The translations under genes and the position numbers were made by a program. Shown piece after piece: positions 44,848-53,127 of a DNA stretch of 64,000 bases. The first letter of the stretch is position 1; each line of letters starts with the position of its first letter. Location of the stretch: contig JADKAM010000005.1 in NCBI GenBank assembly GCA_016715365.1, positions 124,001 through 188,000 of the forward strand, read 5' to 3'. Below the pieces are notes generated by a model. The model did not search any database and was not told where the DNA came from. It was given only the letters and a program-made list of their open reading frames with translations. The stretch is from Chitinophagaceae bacterium. GTDB taxonomy: Bacteria; Bacteroidota; Bacteroidia; Chitinophagales; Chitinophagaceae.

Positions 44848-46770
44848 TTATCTTAAAATAGTTACGTTGCCTTTCTTGAATACATGTGTATCGTTCAGCA
44901 GTTCGTAGTCAATTACATAATAGTAAGTAGCATCCGGTAAAGGTTTGTTTTTATAAGTGCCATTCCAATCGTTTTTGTAATCCCCCGATTCAAATACCTT
45001 GCTTCCATACCGGTTGTAAACTGCCACCATTGCTTTCTTTAAGCAGTTGCCGTTTGTAATAAACCAGGTATCATTAAAACCATCATTATTGGGTGTAAAA
45101 GCATTTAATGGTTTTACACAATAAGGCAGTACATCAATGGTAACATTGGATGTATTGGAGCAACCTTGTTGATTGGTGATGCGTAACGTGTAGGTGGTTG
45201 TTACAGCCGGCGTGGCAACCGGGTTTAAAATATTGGTAGCGCTAAGGCCTGTGGCAGGAGTCCATAAATAAGTACCGGCGCTGCCGCTTCCCTGCAGGGT
45301 AACCGATGAGCCGCCAAAAACACTCAAACCGGGTCCGGCACTTACCGTTACTGCCGGCAATACAGTTACCTTAAATGTTTTAACACTGGTGCAAAAACCC
45401 GTGCTTGCTGTTACGGTGTATGTAGTAGTTGTTGTTGGCGATAAAACCGGGTTGGCAATAGCCGGGTTACTTACACCTGCTGTTGGGCTCCAGCTGTAAG
45501 TTGTTGCATTGCTTACTGTGCCGGCATTGAATGATGCACCATTGCAGATGGTTGTATCTGCGTGTACCGCAAGTGTAATATTTGATTGTACCGAAATTGT
45601 AAATGTTTTTGAAACAGTACAAACGCCCGTGGTACCGGTTACGGTATAAGTGGTTGTAGTGGCCGGTGATAAAGTTGGATTTGCAATTGCAGGATTACTT
45701 ACACCTGCAGTTGGTGTCCAGCTGTAGCTGGTGGCATTGCTGGTTGTATTGGCACTGATAGCAGCTCCCGGGCAGATACTGGTATCAGACCGGGTATTCA
45801 TGGTTAAATTGTTGGTAAGCCCGATGGTTACCGGATGAACAGTTATACATCCGTTTTCTTCTGTTATAGTTGCCTGGTAATTACCGGAAGGCAGGTTGGT
45901 TGCAGTAAGGCCGGTTTGTACAGGTACCGTATTCCACGCAACGTTAACCGGTTGTACAAATCCGCTGAGTGATAAACTAACACTGCCATTGGTACTGCAG
46001 GTTGCGTTGGTAATATTGTTGGTTACAACTGCCGTATTTGCAATACCCGATACAGCAAAGAAAACTGAGTTGGGATAGGGTGCATTGTTACCGGCTGTAG
46101 TTACGTTTGTAAAATTAATTTTCTGTATCAGCTTTTGTTTGTTGGCGCAACTGATGGGTATATTTATATAATACATCCTAGGATTGGATGGAAATGCATC
46201 GGCACCCGAAGCAGGAGTGGCCCTGGTACAACGGCCAAAGCCGGATAAAACCAGGTTGGCAGTTCCATTAAACCAATCGCCTAAAACATAGTTGGTTAAT
46301 ACATTGGTTGTAGAGTTGTCGGTAAATGTTAGTGATACATTTACCAGGCTTGAGCCTTCTGTAGTAAAACACAGCACACGCATAAAGGTATATTTTGCCG
46401 GTGTATTCAGTGTAAGTGTACCGGTTTGTGTGCGTTGAAGTAATAAGGCATTGTTACCGGTATAGGGTGCCAGCTGATAAGTGCCGGCAGCATCGGTAAC
46501 AGTGCCGTTATCAGCAATGCCGCCGCCGCTAAATCCATTGGCAGTTCTGAAAGCAACACTGTACATCACTTTATTGGAAACTGTAACACCATCAAGTGGT
46601 ATAGTGGTAGTGGTTAAGGAACTGGTACCGGCTTCGGCAATTACATCATGATTGAAACCGGTTACGGGTACGGGTGTGTAAAGCTGGCTGAAAACATTTT
46701 CATGAATGATCAATAACAACAGGATACAGGAAATCCTTTTCAGCTCAGGTAATCTGAATTTTTTTAGCAT
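44848..46770 (-). CDS. T9SS type B surface protein with SprB and PKD-like repeats
   Basis: A 640-residue secreted protein: signal peptide (RISCILLLLIIHENVFSQ), an N-terminal domain of about 220 residues, a SprB-like repeat (about 255-315: SVSLSLSGFVQPVNVAWN, LPSGNYQATITEENGCIT), two near-identical PKD-like repeats (YSWTPTAGVSNPAIANPTLS and YSWSPTAGVSNPAIANPVLS, about 70 residues apart), a third divergent copy (LWTPATGLSATNILNPV), then the C-terminal gliding-motility domain (LNAFTPNNDGFNDTWFI ... VYNRYGSKVFESGDYKNDW). It is a type B cargo, exported by T9SS and held at the surface by the adjacent PorP/SprF. Probable adhesin. Confidence 0.9.
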   Translation of the reverse strand: MLKKFRLPELKRISCILLLLIIHENVFSQLYTPVPVTGFNHDVIAEAGTSSLTTTTIPLDGVTVSNKVMYSVAFRTANGFSGGGIADNGTVTDAAGTYQLAPYTGNNALLLQRTQTGTLTLNTPAKYTFMRVLCFTTEGSSLVNVSLTFTDNSTTNVLTNYVLGDWFNGTANLVLSGFGRCTRATPASGADAFPSNPRMYYINIPISCANKQKLIQKINFTNVTTAGNNAPYPNSVFFAVSGIANTAVVTNNITNATCSTNGSVSLSLSGFVQPVNVAWNTVPVQTGLTATNLPSGNYQATITEENGCITVHPVTIGLTNNLTMNTRSDTSICPGAAISANTTSNATSYSWTPTAGVSNPAIANPTLSPATTTTYTVTGTTGVCTVSKTFTISVQSNITLAVHADTTICNGASFNAGTVSNATTYSWSPTAGVSNPAIANPVLSPTTTTTYTVTASTGFCTSVKTFKVTVLPAVTVSAGPGLSVFGGSSVTLQGSGSAGTYLWTPATGLSATNILNPVATPAVTTTYTLRITNQQGCSNTSNVTIDVLPYCVKPLNAFTPNNDGFNDTWFITNGNCLKKAMVAVYNRYGSKVFESGDYKNDWNGTYKNKPLPDATYYYVIDYELLNDTHVFKKGNVTILR

Positions 46771-46968
46771 GTTAGTTTGGTTTTAAATTCTTAATCCAAT
46801 TAAAAAGTAATCAATGGATAGCAGTTTACAATGAATTGCTTCACTGTAATTAAACATTCAATATGACATAGCAGAATCGTTAGTCTTGCAGATAAGGATT
46901 GGATTTAGTTGGTAACAGTTAGTTGGTGTGGCTAAGTTAAAGAATATTCAGAAAGTGTGATGTAAAAA

Positions 46969-47616
46969 TTAATTGCTGATACCAACCCTTTGTTTTACAT
47001 ATTCATTCTTTTGTAATTCATTAAGTATAAACATGGCCAGGTCGCCTGCGTTTATTTTGTAATTATTTAGTTCAGGAGGATAATTGGCATTTTTGCTGTA
47101 ACTGCCTGTTGGCCCCTCGTTGATGATATTAGGCGGACAAACAAATGTCCAGTCGAGACCGCTTTCGTTTAATAACTCAAATGCTTTTTTGTGTTCAAAA
47201 CCTACGGCTTTGTATTCTGGTGGATAATCATCTTTATCAACCAGCAGTGAATTCTCATCTGCATTTAAAACACCCAGTCCGCCAATACCAATGATCCTTT
47301 TTACACCGGCTTTCTGCATTTGCTTAATAATATTCTTCATACCCAGTGTACGGGTTTTATCAGTGCCATCCATACTGCCGCCAATGGCTGAGATTACCGC
47401 ATCGCAGCCCTTAATGGCTTTGTACACTTCGCCTTCGTCAAATAAAGCGCCCTGCACCAGTTCCAGGTTTTCGGTTTCTCCACCAGACCCTGTGGGTAAA
47501 TAATCAGTTGTAAAAACATTTCTGCCGAAGGCTTTAACCTGGTGCCTGTTAAATAAAGCCTGTTGCACCAGTTGTTTGCCAACCAGGCCTGTTGCGCCGA
47601 ATATGATGAGTTTCAT
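46969..47616 (-). CDS. NAD(P)-binding (NmrA/SDR-like) oxidoreductase
   Basis: A 215-residue Rossmann protein of the atypical SDR group. The glycine motif is MKLIIFGATGLVGKQLVQQA (G-x-T-G-x-x-G, residues 7-13). GCDAVISAIGGSMDGTDKTR and AGVKRIIGIGGLGVLN are typical of SDR_a5/NmrA-like NAD(P)H-binding proteins, which lack the Tyr-x-x-x-Lys pair. A later LDWTFVCPPNI block is also family-specific. It may act as a redox sensor or an oxidoreductase. Substrate unknown. Confidence 0.85.
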   Translation of the reverse strand: MKLIIFGATGLVGKQLVQQALFNRHQVKAFGRNVFTTDYLPTGSGGETENLELVQGALFDEGEVYKAIKGCDAVISAIGGSMDGTDKTRTLGMKNIIKQMQKAGVKRIIGIGGLGVLNADENSLLVDKDDYPPEYKAVGFEHKKAFELLNESGLDWTFVCPPNIINEGPTGSYSKNANYPPELNNYKINAGDLAMFILNELQKNEYVKQRVGISN

Positions 47617-47640
47617 GTTGTAAGTTTTAATGAAGTTAAT

Positions 47641-47931
47641 TTAATTAGCTCTGAGTACATCTGCAAATTCTGCGCCCTTTTTTTCAAACACCGATTTGGC
47701 AAAGGGGCAAAGCGGCAATATTTTGATGTGATTTGCCCTTGCATATTCAACAGCAGTGTGCACCAGCTGATAGCCCACATTTTTGCCTCTCAGTTCATCC
47801 GAAACCTCGGTGTGGTCAATGATCATAAGGCTTGTGCCTGTCATGGAATAAGTCATTGCAGCCAGCACGGTATCATTTTCTTCTACATAAAATGAACCTT
47901 TGGTGTCTTCCTGTTTCTGTTGTATCAGCAT
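47641..47931 (-). CDS. Small YjdJ-type GNAT N-acetyltransferase
   Basis: A 96-residue protein of the COG2388 short GNAT group: VEENDTVLAAMTYSMTGTSLMIIDHTEV, then the acetyl-CoA loop SDELRGKNVGYQLVHTAVEYAR (about 44-65) and the C-terminal KILPLCPFAKSVFEKKG with the group's Cys-Pro-Phe pattern. Members bind acetyl-CoA, with unknown acceptors. It lies 24 bp upstream of the NAD(P)-binding gene on the same strand, so probably cotranscribed. Its start (47931) faces the trp leader promoter. Confidence 0.85.
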   Translation of the reverse strand: MLIQQKQEDTKGSFYVEENDTVLAAMTYSMTGTSLMIIDHTEVSDELRGKNVGYQLVHTAVEYARANHIKILPLCPFAKSVFEKKGAEFADVLRAN

Positions 47932-47966
47932 TGTGTAAATTTTCCTGAATTTACGAAATAAGTTTT

Positions 47967-47994
47967 TTTGTTACCGGATTTGTGTACATATTTG
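47967..47994 (+). promoter_or_regulatory. Putative promoter of the trp operon
   Basis: CATATTTG (47987-47994) matches the -7 consensus TAnnTTTG with one mismatch (CA for TA), with TTTG at 47967-47970 as a possible -33 box at a short 16-bp spacing. Transcription would start near 47999, about four bases before the leader-peptide ATG. Confidence 0.45.
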
Positions 47995-48002
47995 CAATAG
48001 AA

Positions 48003-48056
48003 ATGAAAATGATCAATACAAATAACAACGGTTGGTGGTGGAGCATAGTCAAATGA
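48003..48056 (+). CDS. trpL: trp operon leader peptide (17 residues, three tandem Trp codons)
   Basis: ATG 48003 opens a 17-codon frame ending in TGA 48054-48056: MKMINTNNNGWWWSIVK. Three consecutive TGG codons (48033-48041) sit 10 codons in. This is the sensor of Trp attenuation: when charged tRNA-Trp is scarce the ribosome stalls on the Trp codons, the downstream terminator does not form and trp genes are transcribed. CGTGCC right after the stop (48057-48062) is complementary to GGCACG (48096-48101) in the 5' arm of the terminator, so it can form an antiterminator. trpE follows about 570 bp downstream, with a mobile element between. Confidence 0.9.
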   Translation: MKMINTNNNGWWWSIVK

Positions 48057-48092
48057 CGTGCCTTACTGCTATTGATATATAAATAGTTTGAA

Positions 48093-48116
48093 CCCGGCAC
48101 GAGTGCCGGGTTTTTT
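48093..48116 (+). terminator. trp attenuator terminator
   Basis: CCCGGCAC (48093-48100) and GTGCCGGG (48103-48110) form a perfect 8-bp GC-rich stem with a two-base loop, followed by T6 (48111-48116). It lies 37 bp after the leader stop. It competes with the antiterminator formed by CGTGCC just after the leader stop. Confidence 0.92.
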
Positions 48117-48122
48117 ATTTTT

Positions 48123-48628
48123 TGTCTGAACGGGGATTTGGGTGGATTGTTGGGATTAAAAGGATTTTTTTTAATTTTTAAATTATAGCAGTTATGCCAC
48201 AGTTTAAATATGAAGAGATAACGAAGAAAATAATCGGCGCTGCCATGACGGTGCATTCCACTTTGGGTAATGGGTTTCAGGAAGTGATTTATCAGCGTGC
48301 AGTGGAAATAGAATTTAGAAAATGCGGATTGCAATTTGTAAGAGAATTTAGTATGCCTATATTTTACGATGGTGAACAAATTGGAGAAAGAAGAGTAGAC
48401 TTTTTTGTAGAAGGAGTTATTAGCGTTGAATTAAAAGCAAGAGAAATTTTGGAAAAGGCACATTTTTCACAGGCCAGGAATTATTTAGAAGCTTACAATC
48501 TTGAAGTAGGATTGTTGTTGAATTTTGGAGCAGTTTCTTTGGAATACAAACGGCTTGAAAATCCAAAATTCAATCCAAACCTAACATCCAAAAAATCCAT
48601 TTAATCCACCCAAATCCCCGTTCAGACA
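48123..48628 (+). mobile_element. 506-bp GxxExxY element with perfect 26-bp terminal inverted repeats
   Basis: The left end (48123-48148, beginning TGTCTGAACGGGG) and right end (48603-48628, ending CCCCGTTCAGACA) are perfect 26-bp inverted repeats. The only gene inside is GxxExxY at 48194-48604, so the right repeat begins inside its last codon. The right repeat ends at 48628 and the trpE ATG begins at 48629. The left repeat begins six bases after the attenuator T-tract. No target-site duplication is evident. An 89-bp sequence at 53625-53713 carries the same right repeat without a gene. Confidence 0.75.
48194..48604 (+). CDS. GxxExxY protein (PD-(D/E)XK nuclease-like)
   Basis: A 136-residue protein of the GxxExxY family (named for GFQEVIY, about residues 27-33), with VHSTLGNGFQEVIYQRAVEI. 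The nuclease-like core is VDFFVEGVISVELKA, containing Asp and Glu-x-Lys as in PD-(D/E)XK folds, and HFSQARNYLEAYNLEVGLLLNFG is the conserved C-terminal block. The last 15 or so residues (NPKFNPNLTSKKSI) run into the right terminal repeat. These proteins are often multicopy in Bacteroidota; their biochemical role is not established. It sits downstream of the trp attenuator, so it should be transcribed with trp. Confidence 0.9.
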   Translation: MPQFKYEEITKKIIGAAMTVHSTLGNGFQEVIYQRAVEIEFRKCGLQFVREFSMPIFYDGEQIGERRVDFFVEGVISVELKAREILEKAHFSQARNYLEAYNLEVGLLLNFGAVSLEYKRLENPKFNPNLTSKKSI

Positions 48629-50047
48629 ATGAAAAAAATAGAAATACAAACAACTTTCAAAAAGATGCTTGCCGATGTGTACACACCGGTTGGTATTTAT
48701 CTGCGGCTGCGGGACAGGTTCAGAGATACCATTTTACTGGAGAGTACAGATTTTCATGCAGGGGAAAACAGCTATTCATTTATCGGCATTCATGCGGTTG
48801 CCGGTATTGAGATAAGTAATGCTGCTGCCATTGAATTTAAGTTGCCGGGGCAAACAGCAGAACGGATAAAATTAGATAATACAGCTGATGTGCCACAGCT
48901 GCTGTATGATTTTATGCAGCGCTTTGAAATTAAAGAAGCAGCGGCAAAACCGGTTAATGTTGCACAGGGTTTGTTTGGATATACTACGTTTGATGCAGTG
49001 CAGTTTTTTGACAATGTAAAGACAAATGACGACGGACGACAAACCACGGAAATACCGCTGATGCGCTACCGGCTTTATCAATACGTTATCGCTATTAATC
49101 ATTTTAAAGATGAATTATTTATCTGCGAAAATCATTTGATTGGTATTGAAAGTGAAGTGGGTGTAATTGAAAGTTTGATAAAAAGTAAGGATGTGCCCGG
49201 TTTTCCTTTTAAGAGTATTGGTGAGGAAAGTTCGAACATGACCGATGCTGCATATATTGAAATGGTGAAGAAAGGTGTGGCCAGTTGTCATAGGGGCGAT
49301 GTTTTTCAAATTGTATTAAGCAGAAGGTTTGAACAGCAATTTACCGGGGATGAATTTAATGTGTACCGGGCTTTACGCAGCATCAACCCATCTCCCTATT
49401 TATTTTATTTTGATTATGGCGATTATAAACTCATGGGCTCTTCACCCGAAAGCCAGCTGATTGTTGATAAAGGCAAAGCCATTGTGCATCCTATTGCCGG
49501 TACTTTTAAAAGAACCGGCGATGATGAGCAAGACAAGGCTTTGGCCATCAAACTGGAGAATGACGAGAAAGAAAATGCAGAACATGTGATGCTGGTTGAC
49601 CTGGCACGTAATGATCTCAGCCGTATGTGCACCGAAGTAGAAGTAACGCAATACAAAAAGATCAATTACTACAGTCATGTTATTCATTTGGTGAGTGAGG
49701 TAACGGGTAAGGTTGGGCCGGAAGCAAATCCTTTTAAACTGCTGGCCACCACATTCCCGGCCGGTACATTAAGCGGGGCACCTAAGATAAAAGCCATGCA
49801 GCTGATCCATGAATTTGAAACAACAGCCAGGAGTTATTATGGAGGAGCCATCGGATTTATTGGTTTTGACAGATCGGTGAACCATGCCATTATGATACGT
49901 ACTTTTTTGAGCAGGGATAATACCCTGGTTTACCAGGCCGGCGCCGGTGTGGTAGCTGTTAGTAACCCGGAAAGTGAATTGCAGGAAGTGAATAATAAAT
50001 TGAATGCTTTGAAACTGGCCATTCAGTTGGCAGAGCATATAGGTTAA
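48629..50047 (+). CDS. trpE: Anthranilate synthase component I
   Basis: This 472-residue chorismate-utilising enzyme forms anthranilate with ammonia from TrpG, the first committed step to tryptophan. The chorismate-binding domain is in the C-terminal half: DVFQIVLSRRFEQQF, NPSPYLFYFDYGDY, MGSSPESQLIV, HPIAGTFKRTGDDEQDKALA and GTLSGAPKIKAMQLI. The N-terminal domain is shorter than in enterics but normal for Bacteroidota. The ATG directly follows the inverted repeat of the inserted element. A feedback Trp site (LLES) may be present as ILLESTDFHAG. Confidence 0.95.
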   Translation: MKKIEIQTTFKKMLADVYTPVGIYLRLRDRFRDTILLESTDFHAGENSYSFIGIHAVAGIEISNAAAIEFKLPGQTAERIKLDNTADVPQLLYDFMQRFEIKEAAAKPVNVAQGLFGYTTFDAVQFFDNVKTNDDGRQTTEIPLMRYRLYQYVIAINHFKDELFICENHLIGIESEVGVIESLIKSKDVPGFPFKSIGEESSNMTDAAYIEMVKKGVASCHRGDVFQIVLSRRFEQQFTGDEFNVYRALRSINPSPYLFYFDYGDYKLMGSSPESQLIVDKGKAIVHPIAGTFKRTGDDEQDKALAIKLENDEKENAEHVMLVDLARNDLSRMCTEVEVTQYKKINYYSHVIHLVSEVTGKVGPEANPFKLLATTFPAGTLSGAPKIKAMQLIHEFETTARSYYGGAIGFIGFDRSVNHAIMIRTFLSRDNTLVYQAGAGVVAVSNPESELQEVNNKLNALKLAIQLAEHIG

Positions 50048-50054
50048 TAGATAA

Positions 50055-50114
50055 TGGTTGATGGTTCATAGCAGAGCCCCCGACCATGAACTATTAACTA
50101 TGAACCATCAACCA
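50055..50114. repeat. 17-bp perfect inverted repeat between trpE and trpG
   Basis: TGGTTGATGGTTCATAG (50055-50071) and CTATGAACCATCAACCA (50098-50114) are perfect inverted copies separated by 26 bases. It fills the trpE-trpG gap and leaves 6 bp before the trpG ATG. It could tune expression of trpG and later genes or be a dispersed intergenic repeat. Confidence 0.7.
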
Positions 50115-50120
50115 AATAAA

Positions 50121-50699
50121 ATGAAAATATTAGTCTTTGATAATTACGATTCGTTCACGTACAACCTGGTTCACCTGGTAGAAAAAATTACAGGCGAAAA
50201 AGTTGATGTGTATAGAAATGACCAGATCGCTTTGGCAGATGTGGTGGCTTATGATAAAATTATCTTATCCCCCGGTCCCGGTATTCCGGAAGAGGCTGGT
50301 TTATTGTTGCCGCTTATAAAAGAATACGCTGCCACAAAATCTATACTGGGCGTTTGTTTGGGCCACCAGGCCATCGCAGAGGCTTTTGGCGGTAAGCTGA
50401 CAAACCTGCGTACGGTTTTTCATGGTGTGGCTACACCAATACAAATCAAAACTGATCCCGCCTGGGGCGGGACAAAAATATTGCAGGGCTTACCGGAGAC
50501 AATAGAAGTAGGGCGTTATCATAGCTGGATCGTAAGTGATGAAGATTTTCCGGACGAACTGGAAGTAACAGCAAGAGATAAGAACGGTTATATCATGGCA
50601 TTGGAACATAAAACATTTGATGTGCAGGGCGTGCAGTTTCATCCGGAGAGTGTGTTGACACCGGATGGGGAGATAATTTTAAGAAATTGGTTAAAGTAG
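50121..50699 (+). CDS. trpG: Anthranilate synthase component II (glutamine amidotransferase)
   Basis: A 192-residue class I amidotransferase supplying ammonia to TrpE. The triad is Cys79 (LGVCLGHQAI), His174 and Glu176 (GVQFHPESV). Opening ILVFDNYDSFTYNLVHLVE and the SPGPGIPEEAG block are characteristic. ATG 50121 is chosen; the frame extends to 50058 only through the inverted repeat. The next gene, trpD, is 4 bp downstream. Confidence 0.95.
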   Translation: MKILVFDNYDSFTYNLVHLVEKITGEKVDVYRNDQIALADVVAYDKIILSPGPGIPEEAGLLLPLIKEYAATKSILGVCLGHQAIAEAFGGKLTNLRTVFHGVATPIQIKTDPAWGGTKILQGLPETIEVGRYHSWIVSDEDFPDELEVTARDKNGYIMALEHKTFDVQGVQFHPESVLTPDGEIILRNWLK

Positions 50700-50703
50700 A
50701 ACT

Positions 50704-51696
50704 ATGAAAAAGATCCTGAATTATTTATTTGAACATAAAAGTCTTTCACGTGAGCAGGCTAAAGAAGTATTGCATAATATCTCAAACAATGTGTACAGCG
50801 ATGCAGAGATTGCGGCTTTTATCACCGTATACTTAATGCGCAGCATTACCATTGAAGAACTACAGGGTTTTAGAGATGCATTGATGGAGCTTTGTGTGCC
50901 GGTTGATCTGCATGGACAGGATGTGATTGATATTGTTGGCACGGGTGGCGATGGAAAAAATACTTTCAATATATCCACACTCAGTTGTTTTATTGTGGCC
51001 GGTACCGGTACAAAAGTTGCCAAGCACGGTAACTATGGAGCTTCATCCATCAGCGGCAGCAGCAATGTAATGGAGCAGTTGGGTTATACTTTTAAGAAAG
51101 ATAGTGATGTGTTGAATAAAGAACTGGACGAAGCCCATATCTGCTTTTTACATGCACCGCTTTTTCATCCGGCTTTAAAAGTGGTTGGACCAATCAGAAA
51201 AAATTTAGGAGTTCGCACATTCTTTAACATGCTGGGGCCGATGGTAAATCCGGCATCACCCAAATACCAGTTGGTAGGCGTGTATAATTTAGAGATGGCG
51301 AGAATTTATAATTATCTATTGCAGCAGGGCAGTAGTGCTTTCACCATCATACACAGCCTGGATGGATATGACGAAATTTCTTTAACAGGCGATATAAAAG
51401 TAATAACCAATGCCGGAGAAAAAATTTACAGTGCGGAAGATCTGGGAAAGCGCACCGTGAACCCAATGGATATTCATGGAGGCAATTCGGTTGAAGAAGC
51501 AGCCAGAATATTTTTGAGCATTTTAAAAGGAGCCGGAAGCTGGGCGCAGAATGCAGTGGTGTTGGCAAACGCTGCCATGGCACTGCAATGTACAGGTATA
51601 TACGCATCTTATGATGAATGTTATCAAATGGCTGTAGAGAGTTTGGAAAGCGGCAGAGCCTATCAATCTTTACAAAAACTAACCGGCAGACAGTAA
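50704..51696 (+). CDS. trpD: Anthranilate phosphoribosyltransferase
   Basis: A 330-residue homodimeric enzyme that joins anthranilate to PRPP. The PRPP loop DIVGTGGDGKNTFNISTLS and the AKHGNYGASSISGSSNVMEQLG stretch are diagnostic, as is HPALKVVGPIRKNLGVRTFFN-MLGPMVNP. The stop (TAA 51694-51696) overlaps the trpC ATG by one base (TAATG), so translation is coupled. Confidence 0.95.
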   Translation: MKKILNYLFEHKSLSREQAKEVLHNISNNVYSDAEIAAFITVYLMRSITIEELQGFRDALMELCVPVDLHGQDVIDIVGTGGDGKNTFNISTLSCFIVAGTGTKVAKHGNYGASSISGSSNVMEQLGYTFKKDSDVLNKELDEAHICFLHAPLFHPALKVVGPIRKNLGVRTFFNMLGPMVNPASPKYQLVGVYNLEMARIYNYLLQQGSSAFTIIHSLDGYDEISLTGDIKVITNAGEKIYSAEDLGKRTVNPMDIHGGNSVEEAARIFLSILKGAGSWAQNAVVLANAAMALQCTGIYASYDECYQMAVESLESGRAYQSLQKLTGRQ

Positions 51697-52481
51697 TGAA
51701 TATTTTAGATAAAATAATTGAACATAAAAAGGAAGAAGTTACAAGGAATAAAAACTTTGTTTCTTTGCATCAGTTGCAGCAACAGGAGAATTTTAACAGG
51801 CAGGTTATTTCTTTAAAAAAGGTATTACTGGATGAAACCAAAACAGGCATCATTGCAGAATTTAAAAGGAGATCACCATCAAAAGGAATAATAAATGACC
51901 AAGCAGATGTGCTGGATGTTACAACTGCTTATACAAAGCATGGCGCATCCGGTTTATCTGTTTTAACCGATACCGAGTTTTTTGGTGGTGCAGCCGATGA
52001 TCTGCTCAAGGCAAGGGTAAATAATATTCCCATCCTGCGAAAAGATTTTATGATTGATGAATACCAGCTGGCAGAGGCCAGGGCAATGGGCGCCGACGTT
52101 ATTTTATTGATAGCCGCCTGTTTAACACCGCATCGTGTTCAGGAATTGGCTTTCTTTGCAAAGTCTTTACAACTGGAGGTTTTATTGGAAATACATAACG
52201 AAACCGAGTTGCAGCATATTTGCGATGAAGTAGACCTGGTGGGCGTGAACAACCGGGACCTTAAAACTTTTTCAGTGGACATTAACCGCTCCGTTGAATT
52301 GAGTAAACAGATACCGGCTGATAAAATAAAGATTGCAGAGAGTGGAATTGACAAAGCAGAAACAATTAATATTTTTAAGCAGGCAGGTTTTAAAGGATTT
52401 TTAATGGGAGAGCATTTTATGAAGTTTGAAAATCCGGGAGAAGCATTTGAAGAATTTGTAAAAAAACTAAAACAAGGATAA
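51696..52481 (+). CDS. trpC: Indole-3-glycerol phosphate synthase
   Basis: A 261-residue TIM-barrel enzyme converting CdRP to indole-3-glycerol phosphate. Family blocks: ILDKIIEHKKEEV, GIIAEFKRRSPSKGII (with the catalytic Lys), LSVLTDTEFFGGAADDL, PILRKDFMIDEYQL, GVNNRDLKTFSVD and IAESGIDKAETI. ATG 51696 gives the normal N-terminus; the upstream frame to 51618 lies inside trpD. It is a stand-alone enzyme, not fused to TrpF. Confidence 0.95.
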   Translation: MNILDKIIEHKKEEVTRNKNFVSLHQLQQQENFNRQVISLKKVLLDETKTGIIAEFKRRSPSKGIINDQADVLDVTTAYTKHGASGLSVLTDTEFFGGAADDLLKARVNNIPILRKDFMIDEYQLAEARAMGADVILLIAACLTPHRVQELAFFAKSLQLEVLLEIHNETELQHICDEVDLVGVNNRDLKTFSVDINRSVELSKQIPADKIKIAESGIDKAETINIFKQAGFKGFLMGEHFMKFENPGEAFEEFVKKLKQG

Positions 52482-52482
52482 C

Positions 52483-53109
52483 ATGAACACAAAAGTATGT
52501 GGCATTACACAGCTAAAACAATTGCAACAGTTAGACGGACTGGATATTGATTTTGCAGGGTTGATATTTTATAAAGATTCGCCACGGTATGTGGGTGATA
52601 AGATTTCGGCAGATGATCTGAAAAACTCTGATTTTGATTTAAAAAAAGTAGGCGTTTTTGTAAATGCCGGTTATGATGAGATCATGCAGGTGGTGGAAGA
52701 TTACGGGTTAGATGTAGTTCAACTGCATGGTGATGAAAGTCCTGATCTGTGCGAAGAATTATCCGAAGAAGTGGAAGTGATAAAAGCCTTTAAGGTAAAA
52801 GACAGTAAAGTTTCTATTGATGAAATGGTGGCCGATTATGATGAAGTGTGCGATTACTATTTGTTTGATACAGCATCCTCAGAAGTGGAAGGCGGCACCG
52901 GAAAACAATTTGACTGGAAAGTGCTGAGCAAAGCCAAAATTGAAAAGCCTTTCTTTTTAAGCGGCGGTATTGGTGTAGATGATATAGCAAAAGTAAAGGG
53001 CTTTAAACATCCTGATTATTATGCAGTGGATATTAACAGTAAGGTTGAGAAAGAACCGGGTGTAAAGGATATGGGATTGGTGTTACAGTTCAGGCAGGGG
53101 TTGAAATAA
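52483..53109 (+). CDS. trpF: Phosphoribosylanthranilate isomerase
   Basis: A 208-residue TIM-barrel isomerase (PRA to CdRP). The catalytic Cys is Cys6 in NTKVCGITQL; the catalytic Asp lies in YYLFDTASSEVEGGTGKQFDW. Also seen: FAGLIFYKDSPRYV, VVQLHGDESPDLCE and PFFLSGGIGVDDIA. One base separates the trpC stop from the trpF ATG. A GNAT gene follows 18 bp later. Confidence 0.94.
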   Translation: MNTKVCGITQLKQLQQLDGLDIDFAGLIFYKDSPRYVGDKISADDLKNSDFDLKKVGVFVNAGYDEIMQVVEDYGLDVVQLHGDESPDLCEELSEEVEVIKAFKVKDSKVSIDEMVADYDEVCDYYLFDTASSEVEGGTGKQFDWKVLSKAKIEKPFFLSGGIGVDDIAKVKGFKHPDYYAVDINSKVEKEPGVKDMGLVLQFRQGLK

Positions 53110-53127
53110 TTAACAAGTGATTTTTGT

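Noticed and set aside
45410..45740. Regularly spaced near-identical DNA blocks, CRISPR-like at first sight
   Set aside because: They are codon-level repeats encoding PKD-like domains of the T9SS type B protein, in frame throughout, with spacers that are also coding.
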